From positions 495,427 through 559,426 of the forward strand of contig MNCI01008582.1 in the NCBI GenBank assembly GCA_015680685.1: a DNA stretch of 64,000 nucleotides. The letters run 5' to 3'. Under the pieces are notes generated by a model. The model saw only the letters and a program-made list of their open reading frames with translations. It searched no databases and was not told the origin of the DNA. This document shows, in pieces, positions 22,600 to 32,814 of this stretch (positions are counted from its first letter, which is position 1; every line of letters begins with the position of its first letter). Origin of the DNA: Gnetum montanum (taxonomy: Eukaryota; Streptophyta; Gnetopsida; Gnetales; Gnetaceae). A program made the position numbers and the translations under genes.

Positions 22600-22995
22600 T
22601 TAAAATGGAATGGTGTTCAGGGAAAAGAAGATTTTGCAGGATCTATGGGATCAGAGCATTATGCATCTTATTCAACGGACAACGATTTGTAGAAGGATCG
22701 TAACCCTAATAAGTGATTATCAAATGGCATGTAATTTTTATTCTACAACAGCAATGCACTGGACTTCAGTTAACTTTTGTTGGGGGAAAGAAGGTTGACG
22801 CCGTTGTAAAAAAGGAAGGAAGCATGCTGTCAATTCCTCATTTCTATTTTGAAACAGAAAACTTCCTTGCCAATTTTTCCATTGTTGTTTGGGAAGAGAA
22901 TTTCCATGCAAACTTACAAGTGACGGTGCTGCAATTTGATTGTACATATTTTTCTTTTATTTAATCTAACCTGATCTTTTTCCAAAAAAAAAAAA
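22600..22995 (+). repeat. Possible poly(A)-ended retroinsertion
   Basis: The stretch ends with TGATCTTTTTCC and about 12 A (22985-22996). The preceding TTGTACATA and TTTAATCTAACC loosely resemble the 3' end of LINE-E. No protein of this LINE is recognisable in it and no target duplication was found, so the origin is open. Confidence 0.25.
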
Positions 22996-23129
22996 GTGAA
23001 AAGTGCAAAATGTATTATTGCTCAAGGATGTCATAAATTGCAAAACATAGCCTCATGCATATTATAGGCAATGAAAGTGATAACAAAAAGCATATCACTA
23101 AACATGGACATTCAAATGAAAATATTTAC

Positions 23130-23230
23130 ATGTAATTAATGTTATCATAAACTCTTTCTGGGGCATTCAACTTCATGTAATCAAGTATGCATTTTGCGCA
23201 AGTACCTGAACCTCCACCGATTTCATATAT
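23130..23230 (-). CDS. Methyltransferase gene exon 4 (SAM motif I)
   Basis: The exon lies between GATGCAG and GTAAAT, is 101 nt long, and encodes IYEIGGGSGTCAKCILDYMK followed by LNAPERVYDNINY. EIGGGSGT is the glycine-rich motif I that binds S-adenosylmethionine. This exon is the strongest identification of the gene as a DUF185/MidA-type methyltransferase, a family whose animal member NDUFAF7 methylates an arginine of a complex I subunit. It starts in phase 0 and ends in phase 2. It is separated from exon 3 by 24.3 kb of retrotransposon-filled intron. Confidence 0.92.
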
Positions 23231-24075
23231 CTGCATCCATATAAGATGATGAAACATTAATAATGAATTTCCTTCCCTATGGAAGTGTACAGTAAAAAAC
23301 TTAGAAACCAAAAAATCTTAAAACGTAGCGGTTATACAATAACCAACAAAATCAAGACATGGCATTCACATTGAATGTGAATCTGTCTGCTGCTGCAGGA
23401 AGTATGGCTGACAGATGTTAAATCATTAGAGAAACAAGCCGAGACACATTGCAGAGTTACAATATAACCAATTTAACAACGAACAAATTAGTAAGCTAAT
23501 CATCCTCTAAAGCACTTTCTTAGTGATATTTCTTAGCAAACCATGCACAGGCACACGCGCAACTAAGAGAACTATATTGTACAAAGCCTTCATGAACCGC
23601 TACCCTTTTGGCCAATTTGAAAAAACTACATGATCTCTATGATATTTAGATTAGCTTCTTGTTTTAAAACTTAAAATCAACGAAGATGTGTTTGATGATT
23701 ATAAGATTCCTCTATAAGCTTTAAAATTTCCATTATGATCAAGATGTGATTTCCTGTTAATTTTTAATAATTCTGGAACATAATCCACACTTGTTTATGT
23801 CATTTATTTAGATATTAAAAACTTTAAAATATATGTTAATAGTAGTTTACATCAAATTCCAAAGCACCCTCGCTTGGTTTCTGTTGGTTGACTGACTATA
23901 TCTGGTCTCTAAATAATAATGCTATAATTAATTTTCTTGAATGGAACTGTAGCGTTTGAAAGTTTATCGAAAATGGCTTTAATGTTCTCTTTTCTTAATA
24001 ATCTTCCTAGTTTATCGAAAATGCCTATATGGTCTAGTAGTATAGTATAATCTCAAAGATTAGAGACTATAAATA
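23231..24075. other. Intron sequence, no gene recognised
   Basis: AT-rich, left part of the 24.3-kb intron. Its right end (about 24040-24080) is the left half of a repeat interrupted by LINE-E. Confidence 0.6.
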
Positions 24076-24657
24076 TCTTTGAAATGGGTGCCGAACCAGA
24101 AGCAAGAGCTGAAGTAGGAGTGGGCGCAAGAGAGGGGTAGGCAACTGACAACATCCAAGCATGGTGGTGAAGGGCAAGGCGTTGGCAGCAAGATGGGCAG
24201 CAGAGACTATTTTGGGTGGTGGGAGGGTTTTGTGTCCAGGAGGGGTAGGGGGGTCAACTTGGGGGCAATGACAATGGGTTAGGTTCAAGAGAGGCTAATG
24301 GGAGTACAAGAGGGCAGTCAAGCGAAGAGGGCACAACGAGGGTTCATGGCACGACTAGGTAGAGACCAGGGGTTGGCAACATCAATGCATGCTCTTGAAA
24401 GAAAGGATCTTTGTGGTTGCAAGTGCCACACATGCCAAGCAAGGGCTTGCAAACCATGGAGCTTAGCTTGATAAGAAAGTTTGTGTCCACAAGCGTGAGA
24501 CCAAAGATGGAGTTAATAAAGAAATGGGTGGTGGTGACATGGGGCATAGGGGATGTTGGGATTTGCAACCTGTCATATGACCTGCTACTCTTTATTTTCA
24601 TATCAGTGGAAGATTGGAATAGGGTGTTGCTGGGGGGGAGAAGATGACCATGAAAAA

Positions 24658-24690
24658 GGTCTACAAAAAATAGTCTACTGGTAGACCATG
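24658..24690 (+). promoter_or_regulatory. Hairpin directly before the LINE-E ORF2 start
   Basis: GGTCTAC (24658-24664) pairs with GTAGACC (24681-24687), immediately followed by ATG 24688. It is the counterpart of the LINE-B hairpin at 7104-7132. Confidence 0.4.
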
Positions 24691-25859
24691 AAAATCATGT
24701 CCTAGAACTATAGGGATCAGGGTACACCATATAAATGAAATACCCTGAAGGATATTGCGCGTAGGCAACGTCATTTATTTGCAGGAGACAAAGTTGCAGT
24801 ATAAAGAATTGCAGGTGCTACAGTGGGATGGGTGGCTGATGCAATTTGTCCCTAAGTGTGGCAGGGCTAGGGGTCTGGTGGTCCTTTCCAAGCTACCCTT
24901 TGCTTTTGTGGATTCTTCTCTGTGGAGCATCTCCATTTGGTTGGTTTCATCAAGTTTCTGACTTACCCACTTTTAGGGTGCTCAATGTTGGGAGGAGCGG
25001 CTAGTCGAGCTCAGGCAAATATCTTTGGTGATTACATGCCTGGGAGAAATCTATGGGGAGGTTACTAAACCTACTAGTGACAATCAATTCATACAATTTT
25101 TGCACACCAATGATATGGTGGACATGGAGATAAAAAACTGCCTTCTCACTTGGAGTAACCAACTTCAAGGGTGGGATCAGGTTTTTTCCCGAATTGACAA
25201 AGTTTGGGTTAGCTTTGATATCCTGATGAATCATGATGTTCAAGTCTTATGAAAAGAAAGACAGGCTTCGGACCATAGGTCACTGATCTGCCCAATTGAT
25301 AGGACAGCGCACCTTGCCTTCTCGCCATTCCATTTTGAGAGGTCATGGATTTCCAAGCCTTGGCTAGGATTGTTGGTCTTGGAGACTTGGCCTCAATACC
25401 CTACTCAAGGGAATTCGTGGGACTTTCTCAAGTACAAGCTCAACACACTGAAAACAGAGATTCGCTCAAAGGAGGAAAAGTACGCTTTTCATACTCACTA
25501 AGAGGTCTTACAAATCAAATTGGCTAACATACAAGCCCAACAAGAGCTCAAGAAGTCTCTTGAAGAGGCTGAGCAGGATGTTCTTAAAAATCTTCAAGCA
25601 TTAGCAAAGGAGGAGACTACCTATTGGCAGCAAAGATCCAAGATCAAATGGCTGAAGGATGGGGACAGATGTACTCATTTTCTTCTTTGTCATGGCAAAA
25701 TCCAACCGCCAATCCAAGAAGATTCATCACCTAGTGCATGAAAGGACCACTGTAACCCAAACCCACGAAATTGCCTAGGTACTTCAAAACTATTGGGCTA
25801 ATGTTTTGCATCGACATGACACCCTGCCACTTTCTATCCCTATGTAGAGAGTGCTTAGT

Positions 25860-26640
25860 ATGGAAGATAACTGCCCTGTGCTTGAATCCTTCACCTAGGT
25901 TGAGTTGGAGGTTGTCATGGCTACTCTAAAGGCCGATAAAGCTCCTAGGTCAGATGGTTGGCCTATTGAATTCTTTAGGGCATTTGTAGATGTGCCTGGG
26001 CAAAACATGCTAGATGCTTTCAATTCTATACTCCGATGGCAACAAGTGCATTGCGAAATCAATTGCTCCAAGGTTGTGCTCATCCCCAAGATGGTGAATC
26101 CCATAGATCTGTCTCAATTCAGGCCCATTAGTGTCTGTAATACCTTACTTAGGTTGTTTACTAAGATGTTGGTGCGACGGTTGTCTCCTTTTATGCCAAC
26201 ACTTGTGGGAGGACATCAGGCTGGGTTCGTTAAAGGGTGTTTCCTTCAGGACCAAGTGATTCTGTTGCAAGAGATTATTCACTCACTCCAGCTATCTAGA
26301 TACCCTGGTATGTGTCTCAAGTTAGATATTACGAAAGCATGTGATGCCTTGAGAGATATTATGCTTTGTAAGGGATTTCACCCCAATTTCATCAACCTTT
26401 GCATACATATTCAATCTTCAATTGTATATTCTTTTGACATAAATGGGAAGCTTTGGGGGTTTTCCTCCCCTAGACAAGGTTTAAGACAAGGAGATCCTAT
26501 GTCCCCTTATTTGTTTAACATGGCAATGGATACCATGCAGGAGTATTGTAAAAGGGAAAGGGTGAAAGGGCTTAACATTCCAGGGGTGGACAGCTTAGCA
26601 GAGCATTATGTAGATGACACAATTCTGTTCACATGAGCTG
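25860..26640 (+). pseudogene. LINE-E reverse transcriptase
   Basis: One long open stretch encodes ADKAPRSDGWPIEFFRAF, INCSKVVLIPKM, FRPISVCNTLLRLF, GHQAGFVKGCFLQDQ, LKLDITKACDAL (a short deletion follows motif A), LRQGDPMSPYLF and YVDDT. Both Asp residues of motif C survive, unlike in LINE-B and LINE-C. An in-frame TGA lies at 26636. Confidence 0.82.
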
Positions 26641-26686
26641 CAATGCCACAAGCAATTGCAGTAGACAAAGCACTTGACATGACGGC

Positions 26687-26940
26687 AAAGGAAATTGGGT
26701 TAGAAGTCAACAAAGTAAAGTCCGTGCTTCACCTTGTTAATGCTAATGGACATGTGCGGGGAAGGATTACCCAGGTGCTAGGCATATTACCTGGCACAAG
26801 TCATGATTTTGGCAAAGGAAATTGGGTTAGAAGTCAACAAAGGAAAGTATGTGCTTCACCTTGTTAATGCTAATGGGCATGTATGGGGAAGGATTACCCA
26901 TGTGCTAGGCATATTACCTAGCACAAATCATGATTTTTAT
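26687..26940 (+). repeat. 127-bp tandem duplication inside LINE-E
   Basis: Units 26687-26813 and 26814-26940 both start AAAGGAAATTGGGTTAGAAG and differ at about nine positions, mostly transitions. The period is not a multiple of three, so it shifts the RT frame. The divergence shows that the duplication is old. Confidence 0.92.
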
Positions 26941-27404
26941 CTTAGCATGCCTAACTTTGCTTGACATAGGAAGAAAGCTTGGTTGAAGTTTGTTCAAAGG
27001 TTGCAACAGCAAATTGGACATTGGAGAACACATTTCCTCACTACAAAGGCGAGAACTATCTTTGTGACATGTTCTTTCAACCATTGTCAACTTCACGGCT
27101 TCGATGGTTGCACCTCCCAAAGACATTATCCTCAAGGTGAACCAACTAACTAGGGATTTCATCTAGTCAAGGGGTAAAGGGGGTGAGTGTATGCATTTAG
27201 TTTGTTGGGATTCTGTGGCTAAGCCCAGGGAGGCTGATGAGCTTGGGGTGCTTAAGTTTTCCAATGCGATTGATATGGGGTATCAAGTGCTTACTAACCA
27301 GTTGTTGCATGCAGAAGACAGCCCTGCCCAATGGATTCAAGTAATGAATAACAAATACCACAAATGGGTGACGGGCCCTTTGGGAGGCGAAGTGGTAGGC
27401 ACAT

Positions 27405-27953
27405 GAAGAGGACTTCCAATGTCAGCTAGCTTAGTCTAAGTTACACCATCAAGAGATAGTGAGAGAGACCATACAGCAAAGGGAGATTGCTAAGGAAGCA
27501 AATAGGGTTGCGCTCGAAAATGAGATTCCCAAGCAGCTTAGAGTGGAGATCTTGTAGGAGGAACAGAACAAGATCATCTAGGAGAAGGAGGAGCAAGAGT
27601 GTAGAGAACAAGATCAAATGGAAGCCACACAGCTGTAGAAACAACAGGATTGAGCACATGAAACCAACGTCAGATCCTGGTTTCACAAGGGCAAATCCTC
27701 TTATGTTATAATGAATATTAATCACAATTCCTCCTAGCAGATGCTTCGACATTTCATAAGGAGAACATTTGCTAAACTGCACCGAAATGAAAAAGGAGAC
27801 ACTGCTACTTGCGCATGAAAGGAAGCAGATTTCAAACGATTCCAAGAGGTTGTCACTTTTGTGGACACGGAACAACATCGGGCTATGCTAGATGTCATCC
27901 ATGCACAGGAATGCACCACTTGCAAGTGCGTTTGGTTGCCTCACCACATCTGA
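27405..27953 (+). pseudogene. LINE-E coiled coil and C-terminal H/C-motif domain
   Basis: The coil includes EIVRETIQQREIAKEANRVA. The terminal domain reads SWFHKGKSSYVIMNINHNSS, FAKLHRNEKGD, ADFKRFQEVVTFVDTEQHRA, LDVIH, AQECTT, CKC and VWLPHH, stopping at TGA 27951-27953. It is one of the best-kept copies of the domain. Confidence 0.75.
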
Positions 27954-28325
27954 GGATGTTTTTGCCTCTAGGGGTTTTGGGGGATGTCTGGTTTCTATTA
28001 GTTTTCTCGTGTAGGGTGTTTCTTCTAACAATTGGAGCCTTCTTTTGGTATGGTCTTAGTTGGTCGTGGACATGCCCGACATATTGAATTTCTATCTGTA
28101 TTTCGATCTTTGTCGGTACATGGGAAATTCTTTGGCTAGGAATGTTGGCTTTCAACAAGGGTCCACTGTGTCTGGCTAAGGTGGACATCTAGGGGGTTGT
28201 TGCCTTACTGATCAGGGCATTTTTTTAGCCTATTCTGGATTGGTGGGCTAGTGAACCCGTCCATTTTTTGTTGTACATAAGCTCTACGGTTTTTAATTTG
28301 ATAACCAAAACTTTTCACAAAAGAA

Positions 28326-28420
28326 ATCTTTATAGTTAATGGTTAGTTGAAGTGTAGCAAATAACAATTAGTTTTAAAATAATAAAAATGGCTATTAAGA
28401 AGATCACAATGATAGTATGG
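28326..28420 (+). repeat. Right half of a dispersed repeat split by LINE-E
   Basis: TAGTTAATGGTTAGTTGAAG through AATAATAAAAATGGCTA matches, in inverted orientation, the block at 45265-45375. The left half is at about 24040-24080 (AGAGACTATAAATATCTTT). The 45-kb copy has the two halves adjoining, which gives the pre-insertion sequence. Confidence 0.75.
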
Positions 28421-28450
28421 TTCAGAAATATTAAGTATAAGGTGAGTATA

Positions 28451-28455
28451 CAAGG
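28451..28455 (+). repeat. 5-bp target duplication CAAGG (left)
   Basis: It is identical to 41672-41676 on the far side of the 3' LTR. Confidence 0.9.
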
Positions 28456-29387
28456 TGATGAGCATCAAAGTGTCATGTCAACAAGCCCCCGTTGACGCGG
28501 CCTCATCGACAAGGCCCCATTTACATGGTGTTGCCTTGTCGATGAGGCCACGTCGACGTAGTGTTTGCTATGTTGATGGGGCCCCATTGACACATCCCTA
28601 TAGGAAAAACTATAAATACAAGCTCCCAACCATGTTTATGGGCATTTAAGTCATAGTAGTAGCCGAACTCTTGCAGTTTTTACATCCAAAAATTAGAATA
28701 TTTTCCCAAGTGCCTACAGCAAGAGTCATTGATTGTACGGATCTTTATTCGAGCACTATTGTACCTAAACCACACTAGTGTGTATGGCAATAAAGACGAG
28801 CTTCTTGATAAACCTTACAGCATTCTAAATAGTTTAAGATATCTTATTCATGCATTTAATGCTTTTAGTTATATATTCAATGTTTTCTAGTAATTAAGAT
28901 AATTAAGTAATTAAACAAGATAAGTTAGATAGATTAAATACATAAGTACAACCACTTCAAGCATAAACACATATTCGCTTGGTAATCCCAACAACATTAT
29001 TGCTTCATGCGCCCAATAGCATAGCACTTGGTAACCTAGCAATGGATACGTGGGTTCAAGACGTGTACAGAAAGTGGGACTGGATGCTTATGTTAGGACT
29101 AGTCAAAGATTAGTTAGTTAGCTAAATTGAATCAGTTATTAAATTACTTCATCACTCTCTTTAAGCACCAAGAACAATAAAAATCATATGCCTTACTACA
29201 CTTAACCATACTATGAGCATCACAAGTGTAATTGGGAAGACAATGAATGACCTTAGGGCAAGGTTCACTTCCTAGAAGACTAGTGCATCGAAAACTAGAG
29301 AGTCTACAAAATTCGACCTAATCATGCGTGAACGCTTCATGATTCGTATGGTTGGGTGTAGGGATACCTCCTCTTCACTGCTCATTA
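28456..29387 (+). repeat. 5' LTR of the Athila-like element (932 bp)
   Basis: It begins TGATGAGC and ends GCTCATTA (GCTCATCA in the 3' LTR), so the 8-base inverted ends were perfect. TATAAATA is at 28611-28618. The U3 contains a strong inverted repeat: 28499-28515 is the exact complement of 28533-28549. A segment at about 29092-29130 is absent from the 3' LTR. Confidence 0.93.
28499..28549 (+). promoter_or_regulatory. U3 palindrome of the 5' LTR
   Basis: 17-base perfect arms (28499-28515, 28533-28549) around a 17-base loop lie about 60 bases upstream of the TATA box. With two mismatches the arms extend to about 25 bases (GTTGACGC against CCACGTCGAC). GTCGAC-type units recur through the U3, so this is probably the enhancer region. 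Confidence 0.6.
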
Positions 29388-29388
29388 T

Positions 29389-29406
29389 TGGCACTATTGC
29401 CGAAGA
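29389..29406 (+). promoter_or_regulatory. Primer-binding site, tRNA-Asp type
   Basis: TGGCACTATTGCCGAAGA lies one base after the LTR end. It matches the Athila primer site TGGCGCCGTTGCCGGGGA except for five changes, all G-to-A or C-to-T. Confidence 0.8.
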
Positions 29407-29537
29407 CTCTGTTTGTTCAAACATGCGCTATCTAGGCTTAGTGGATATCTTTAATATCATTAGGCGAACCCCAAGGTCGATATCATTCCTAAATAATATA
29501 ACTACAAAAGCACACTGATACTTTATTTGTTTGCAAA

Positions 29538-31330
29538 ATGTCTTCTTCTCATAAGTGAAATAATACGAAACCGCCAGTCCCACAAGAGTGCCAATTGATA
29601 TATACTCGTCTAGATGAGTATGTGCCTAATTTCACCTTCATCCGACATCAAGATGAGCAACTACGATGGCGTGATATGGAAGGCAACATTGTATTGCCCC
29701 CCAATTGATCTATGCCCAAGATGCTACTTCAAACTCTAAAGAAGTTAGGCATCTTAAATCTTCAAGAGGAATATGTTGTGAATGCTTATGACACTCAGGA
29801 CTACCATCCCACTGAAACACAACACAGGTGAGATCGACATAAGAGAGGCATTATGAGGATGCAAAGGGGAAACAATTCACTAATCCCTTGTTCCTACTGA
29901 ACCAAGACAACAACAAGGACCCTGCACCTGAGGGCTCTCAACATGAAGATTCTCTACCCTTTGTTACTGGTGATGAGGGTGTGACCTTGAAGCTGCAATC
30001 TACAATCCACAATTCAAGTTCAAAGAAAGATGATAGTCAAGGCAAGGGATCAAACAAGCATCAAGATTATACGAAAAATAATGAACATGGCCGTGATAAG
30101 CAAGGGGGAATTGGTAGATTTCATGGTGGAGGCAGTCCTCCTCCCTCTTCCCCCTCTTCATCTGCATCTGCTTCTTCTTCCTCTTCTGATTCTAAAAGAG
30201 GCCACAGAAGGAACAATCATGATGGAGGTGAGCAAAGAGGCAATAATACTAACCACCATGCCCACAATAATCAAAGGGATAACAGAAGACATCATCAATG
30301 ACAACGAAATAATGATGATGATGAGCCTCTGTTGGCAACTCGAAGCATACTTAACATTGCAGAGGCAGTCCAGATTCCAAATAGGCATGTGAAAGACAAT
30401 CAGATCAAGTGCTTAGACATGAACAATATCCCAAGATTTGAGGGGGGATATAACTCTGATCCGTAAAACCATCTACAAGCCTTTCACAATGCCTGCGCCT
30501 TACAAAACATTGAAAATGATTGGTAGAAACTCAAGCTATTTTCCAAGACACTCATCAAGGAAGCAGAAGGCTGGTACCGATCCTTGGAGCCGAAATCTAT
30601 CCGCATATGGAGTACCATGCTAGAGCTATTTAATGACAAATATCAGACATACTCCAGAGTGTCCAACCTGAGAAGGCAAATCCAAGGCTAAAAATAGGGA
30701 ACACATGAACCCTTGGATGCCGCCATGGGCAAATACTATTCTCTCTTACATCGATGCCTTGGCCATGGTTATTCTCAAAGGGAACAAATCTGCCACATCA
30801 TAGATGGGCTCAGAGCAGAAACCAAAATAACTCTTGAGGTTTATGCCCAAGGGAGACTATCCGAACTAAGAGCTCATCAAATACAAAGGCTAATAGAGCA
30901 AATAGCAAAAGAAGAAGGTGAGTTGCAAAAAAGGGAAAGTGTAGAAGAGTATAATAAGAACCCTTCCATCAAGAAAAGCAAGGTCTAATTTTGTAATGAG
31001 GAGGAGTCACCACTCGACGAAGTGGTGAACAGGAAAACTTGCCCATCCAAAAATCTGTTTATGATATTTTGGCAAAGGTTGATAAGTTATGGGACTCCTT
31101 GGATAAAAAATTCCAAACTACTATGAAGATTGCTGAAGAATCCAAAGAGCAAAATAGTGATCATAATCGTAGGAGGCAAAAAAAAGCTAAACGTGCCTAC
31201 CAGAGAGGTAAGGGTAAAGCTACTACAGTAGAAGAAGTTGTGGAAACAAGTTCTAACAATCATGATGTTGGTTGTGACATTTGTTAGTATGAACATCCCA
31301 AAGGATGTTGCCCTATGGTGTCACACTTAC
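29538..31330 (+). pseudogene. Athila-like gag
   Basis: ATG 29538 opens MSSSHK. A hydrophilic, His/Asn/Ser-rich stretch (29888-30300) follows. The retrotransposon capsid fold has EAEGWYRSLEPKSI, LFNDKYQTYSRVSNLRRQIQG and YYSLLHRCLGHGYSQREQIC (about 30560-30990). A zinc knuckle CX2CX3HX4C follows at 31279-31320 (CDIC, stop, YEHPKGCCP). Then a Gln/Pro/Tyr-rich tail extends to about 31850. Frames change several times. Confidence 0.75.
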
Positions 31331-32039
31331 AAGAGTCTGGGATGTACGTGTTGAATCCTCAACAAGCACGAAGTCAAGCACCCAAACGATTGTCTTATCC
31401 TTAAGAAAATCCAAGGCAGTCCCATCAAGAACAAGAAGCTTACTACCCAAGTGGAGCTCCATCACAACTATATGAACAATATCAACAGTGGCACCAACCA
31501 CAATCGTGGGGAATGCCACCGCTAAGATAGCAGTACCCTTATAAGCAACCAGATCCATACGGGTACTATGTTCAACAACCTATCTCTCTAAGAAGTTCTG
31601 CAAGCCACGCCTCATTTCAACATCACTATTATCCTCCAGAGTACCATCGAACTCATTCACCATCTACTCAAGGGGACCACCCATACACATATCACCCTCC
31701 ATATCTGTTTACACACATCCCTCCACCCTCAACCCAATTACCTCATGTTCTATCCATGCAAGGCAAAATTCCTCCACAACCACAGCAACAAAATGCTACG
31801 AGGGTTGTACATTCACAACCAGCTTTTCAGCTAAGTGGTTCAGACAATCGATCTAGGAAACAACCCTTTTTCTGACCCAACAGTCCTCCCAAACCCTCAA
31901 CCTACTGTGGCTGGTCACCTTGTATCTCTAACACCCTCATCCTCTGCATCAGATACATTCAAGTGCTCTTCAAACCAAACGCCGCCTTGGATCTACACTG
32001 TGATGTTAACTCATGTTGTTTCCAATTAGATCAAGGCTA

Positions 32040-32440
32040 GTGACCTTCCCACGAAAAGATCTGACCCAGGAAGTCCTCTTATTTACTTGCAAATCGCTGG
32101 ACATGAGCTATGCAAGGCTCTTCTTGATTTTGGTTCTAGTGTCAATCTCATCTCCAATGACATGTACAAGGCCTAGAACCTACCGCCTCTCAAGAAGAGC
32201 AACATCCATCTAGAATTGGTAGACCAGTCAATCATTGTTCCTTTAGTACTAATGGAGGACATTGTGACCATAGTTTGTGGGTGGTCCTATCCTGTTAATT
32301 TCTTGGTGATCAAGGTAGAAAATTGCAAAGGTGACTTCCCCATCATTATGGGAAGGGGATGGTTAAGCGCAGTTGTGCACAAATGGGCATATGGAACCTT
32401 TCCTTGGAAATCTCCAAGGAAAATGAATTTGGATGCTTAG
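32040..32440 (+). pseudogene. Athila-like aspartic protease
   Basis: PLIYLQIAGHELCKALLDFGSSVNLISNDMY carries the active-site region, with DFGSS in place of DLGAS. VCGWSYPVNFLVIKVENCKG and FPIIMGRGWL follow. The minus-strand element has the same region at 62330-61810. Confidence 0.75.
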
Positions 32441-32814
32441 AGAAGAAGCGCATTCCATGCATCGCGTACAACGATAACAGGTGCAATTGCATGCAAAAAA
32501 TCTGGTCCATCAACAATACATACATTAAAGCATGCAATTAGTGTGCACAAGACACAAATATCCAAAGGTGCTTGTATGCAACAGCCACAAAACAAGAGGG
32601 CACCCAATGGCTGACAGCTAACTCTAACAACAGCACATTATGCATGGAACCAACTGAGAGCCTAACATGTGCCTATGTTGAAGGCATGGATGAACTTGAA
32701 CAAGTTCATCACCAACTCTCCGATGATGAAGATGATGATACCTGTTGGGGAGAGTTGGAAATCCCTAATAATTTCAAATAAGAGCCCCTAGGATTAAAAA
32801 CCTTACCAGCTAAC

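Larger units (their letters stand above)
24076..28325 (+). mobile_element. LINE-E: internally deleted LINE in the giant intron
   Basis: A partial ORF1 (DUF4283-like block MELIKKWVVVTWGIGD to NRVLLGG, ending about 24645) is joined directly to the ORF2 leader and ATG 24688, so the ORF1 zinc knuckle is deleted. Endonuclease, linker and RT (25860-26640, YVDDT at 26607-26621) follow. Then come a 127-bp duplication, the RT tail to MNNKYHKW (about 27370), and a direct jump to the coiled coil (27405-27660) and terminal domain (stop 27951-27953). The 3' UTR ends AACTTTTCACAAAAG at about 28322. The element splits a repeat present uninterrupted at 45265-45375, which fixes its ends. Confidence 0.85.

Noticed and set aside
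22600-22995. Processed pseudogene of a host mRNA
   Set aside because: The A run is real, but no recognisable protein or flanking duplication was found; kept only as a low-confidence repeat.
28499-28549. CRISPR-like or regulatory RNA repeat
   Set aside because: The repeats are a single inverted pair in an LTR U3, not regularly spaced direct repeats.
30030-30392. Histidine/Asn/Ser-rich ORFs as a separate gene
   Set aside because: They are low-complexity parts of the Athila-like gag in competing frames.
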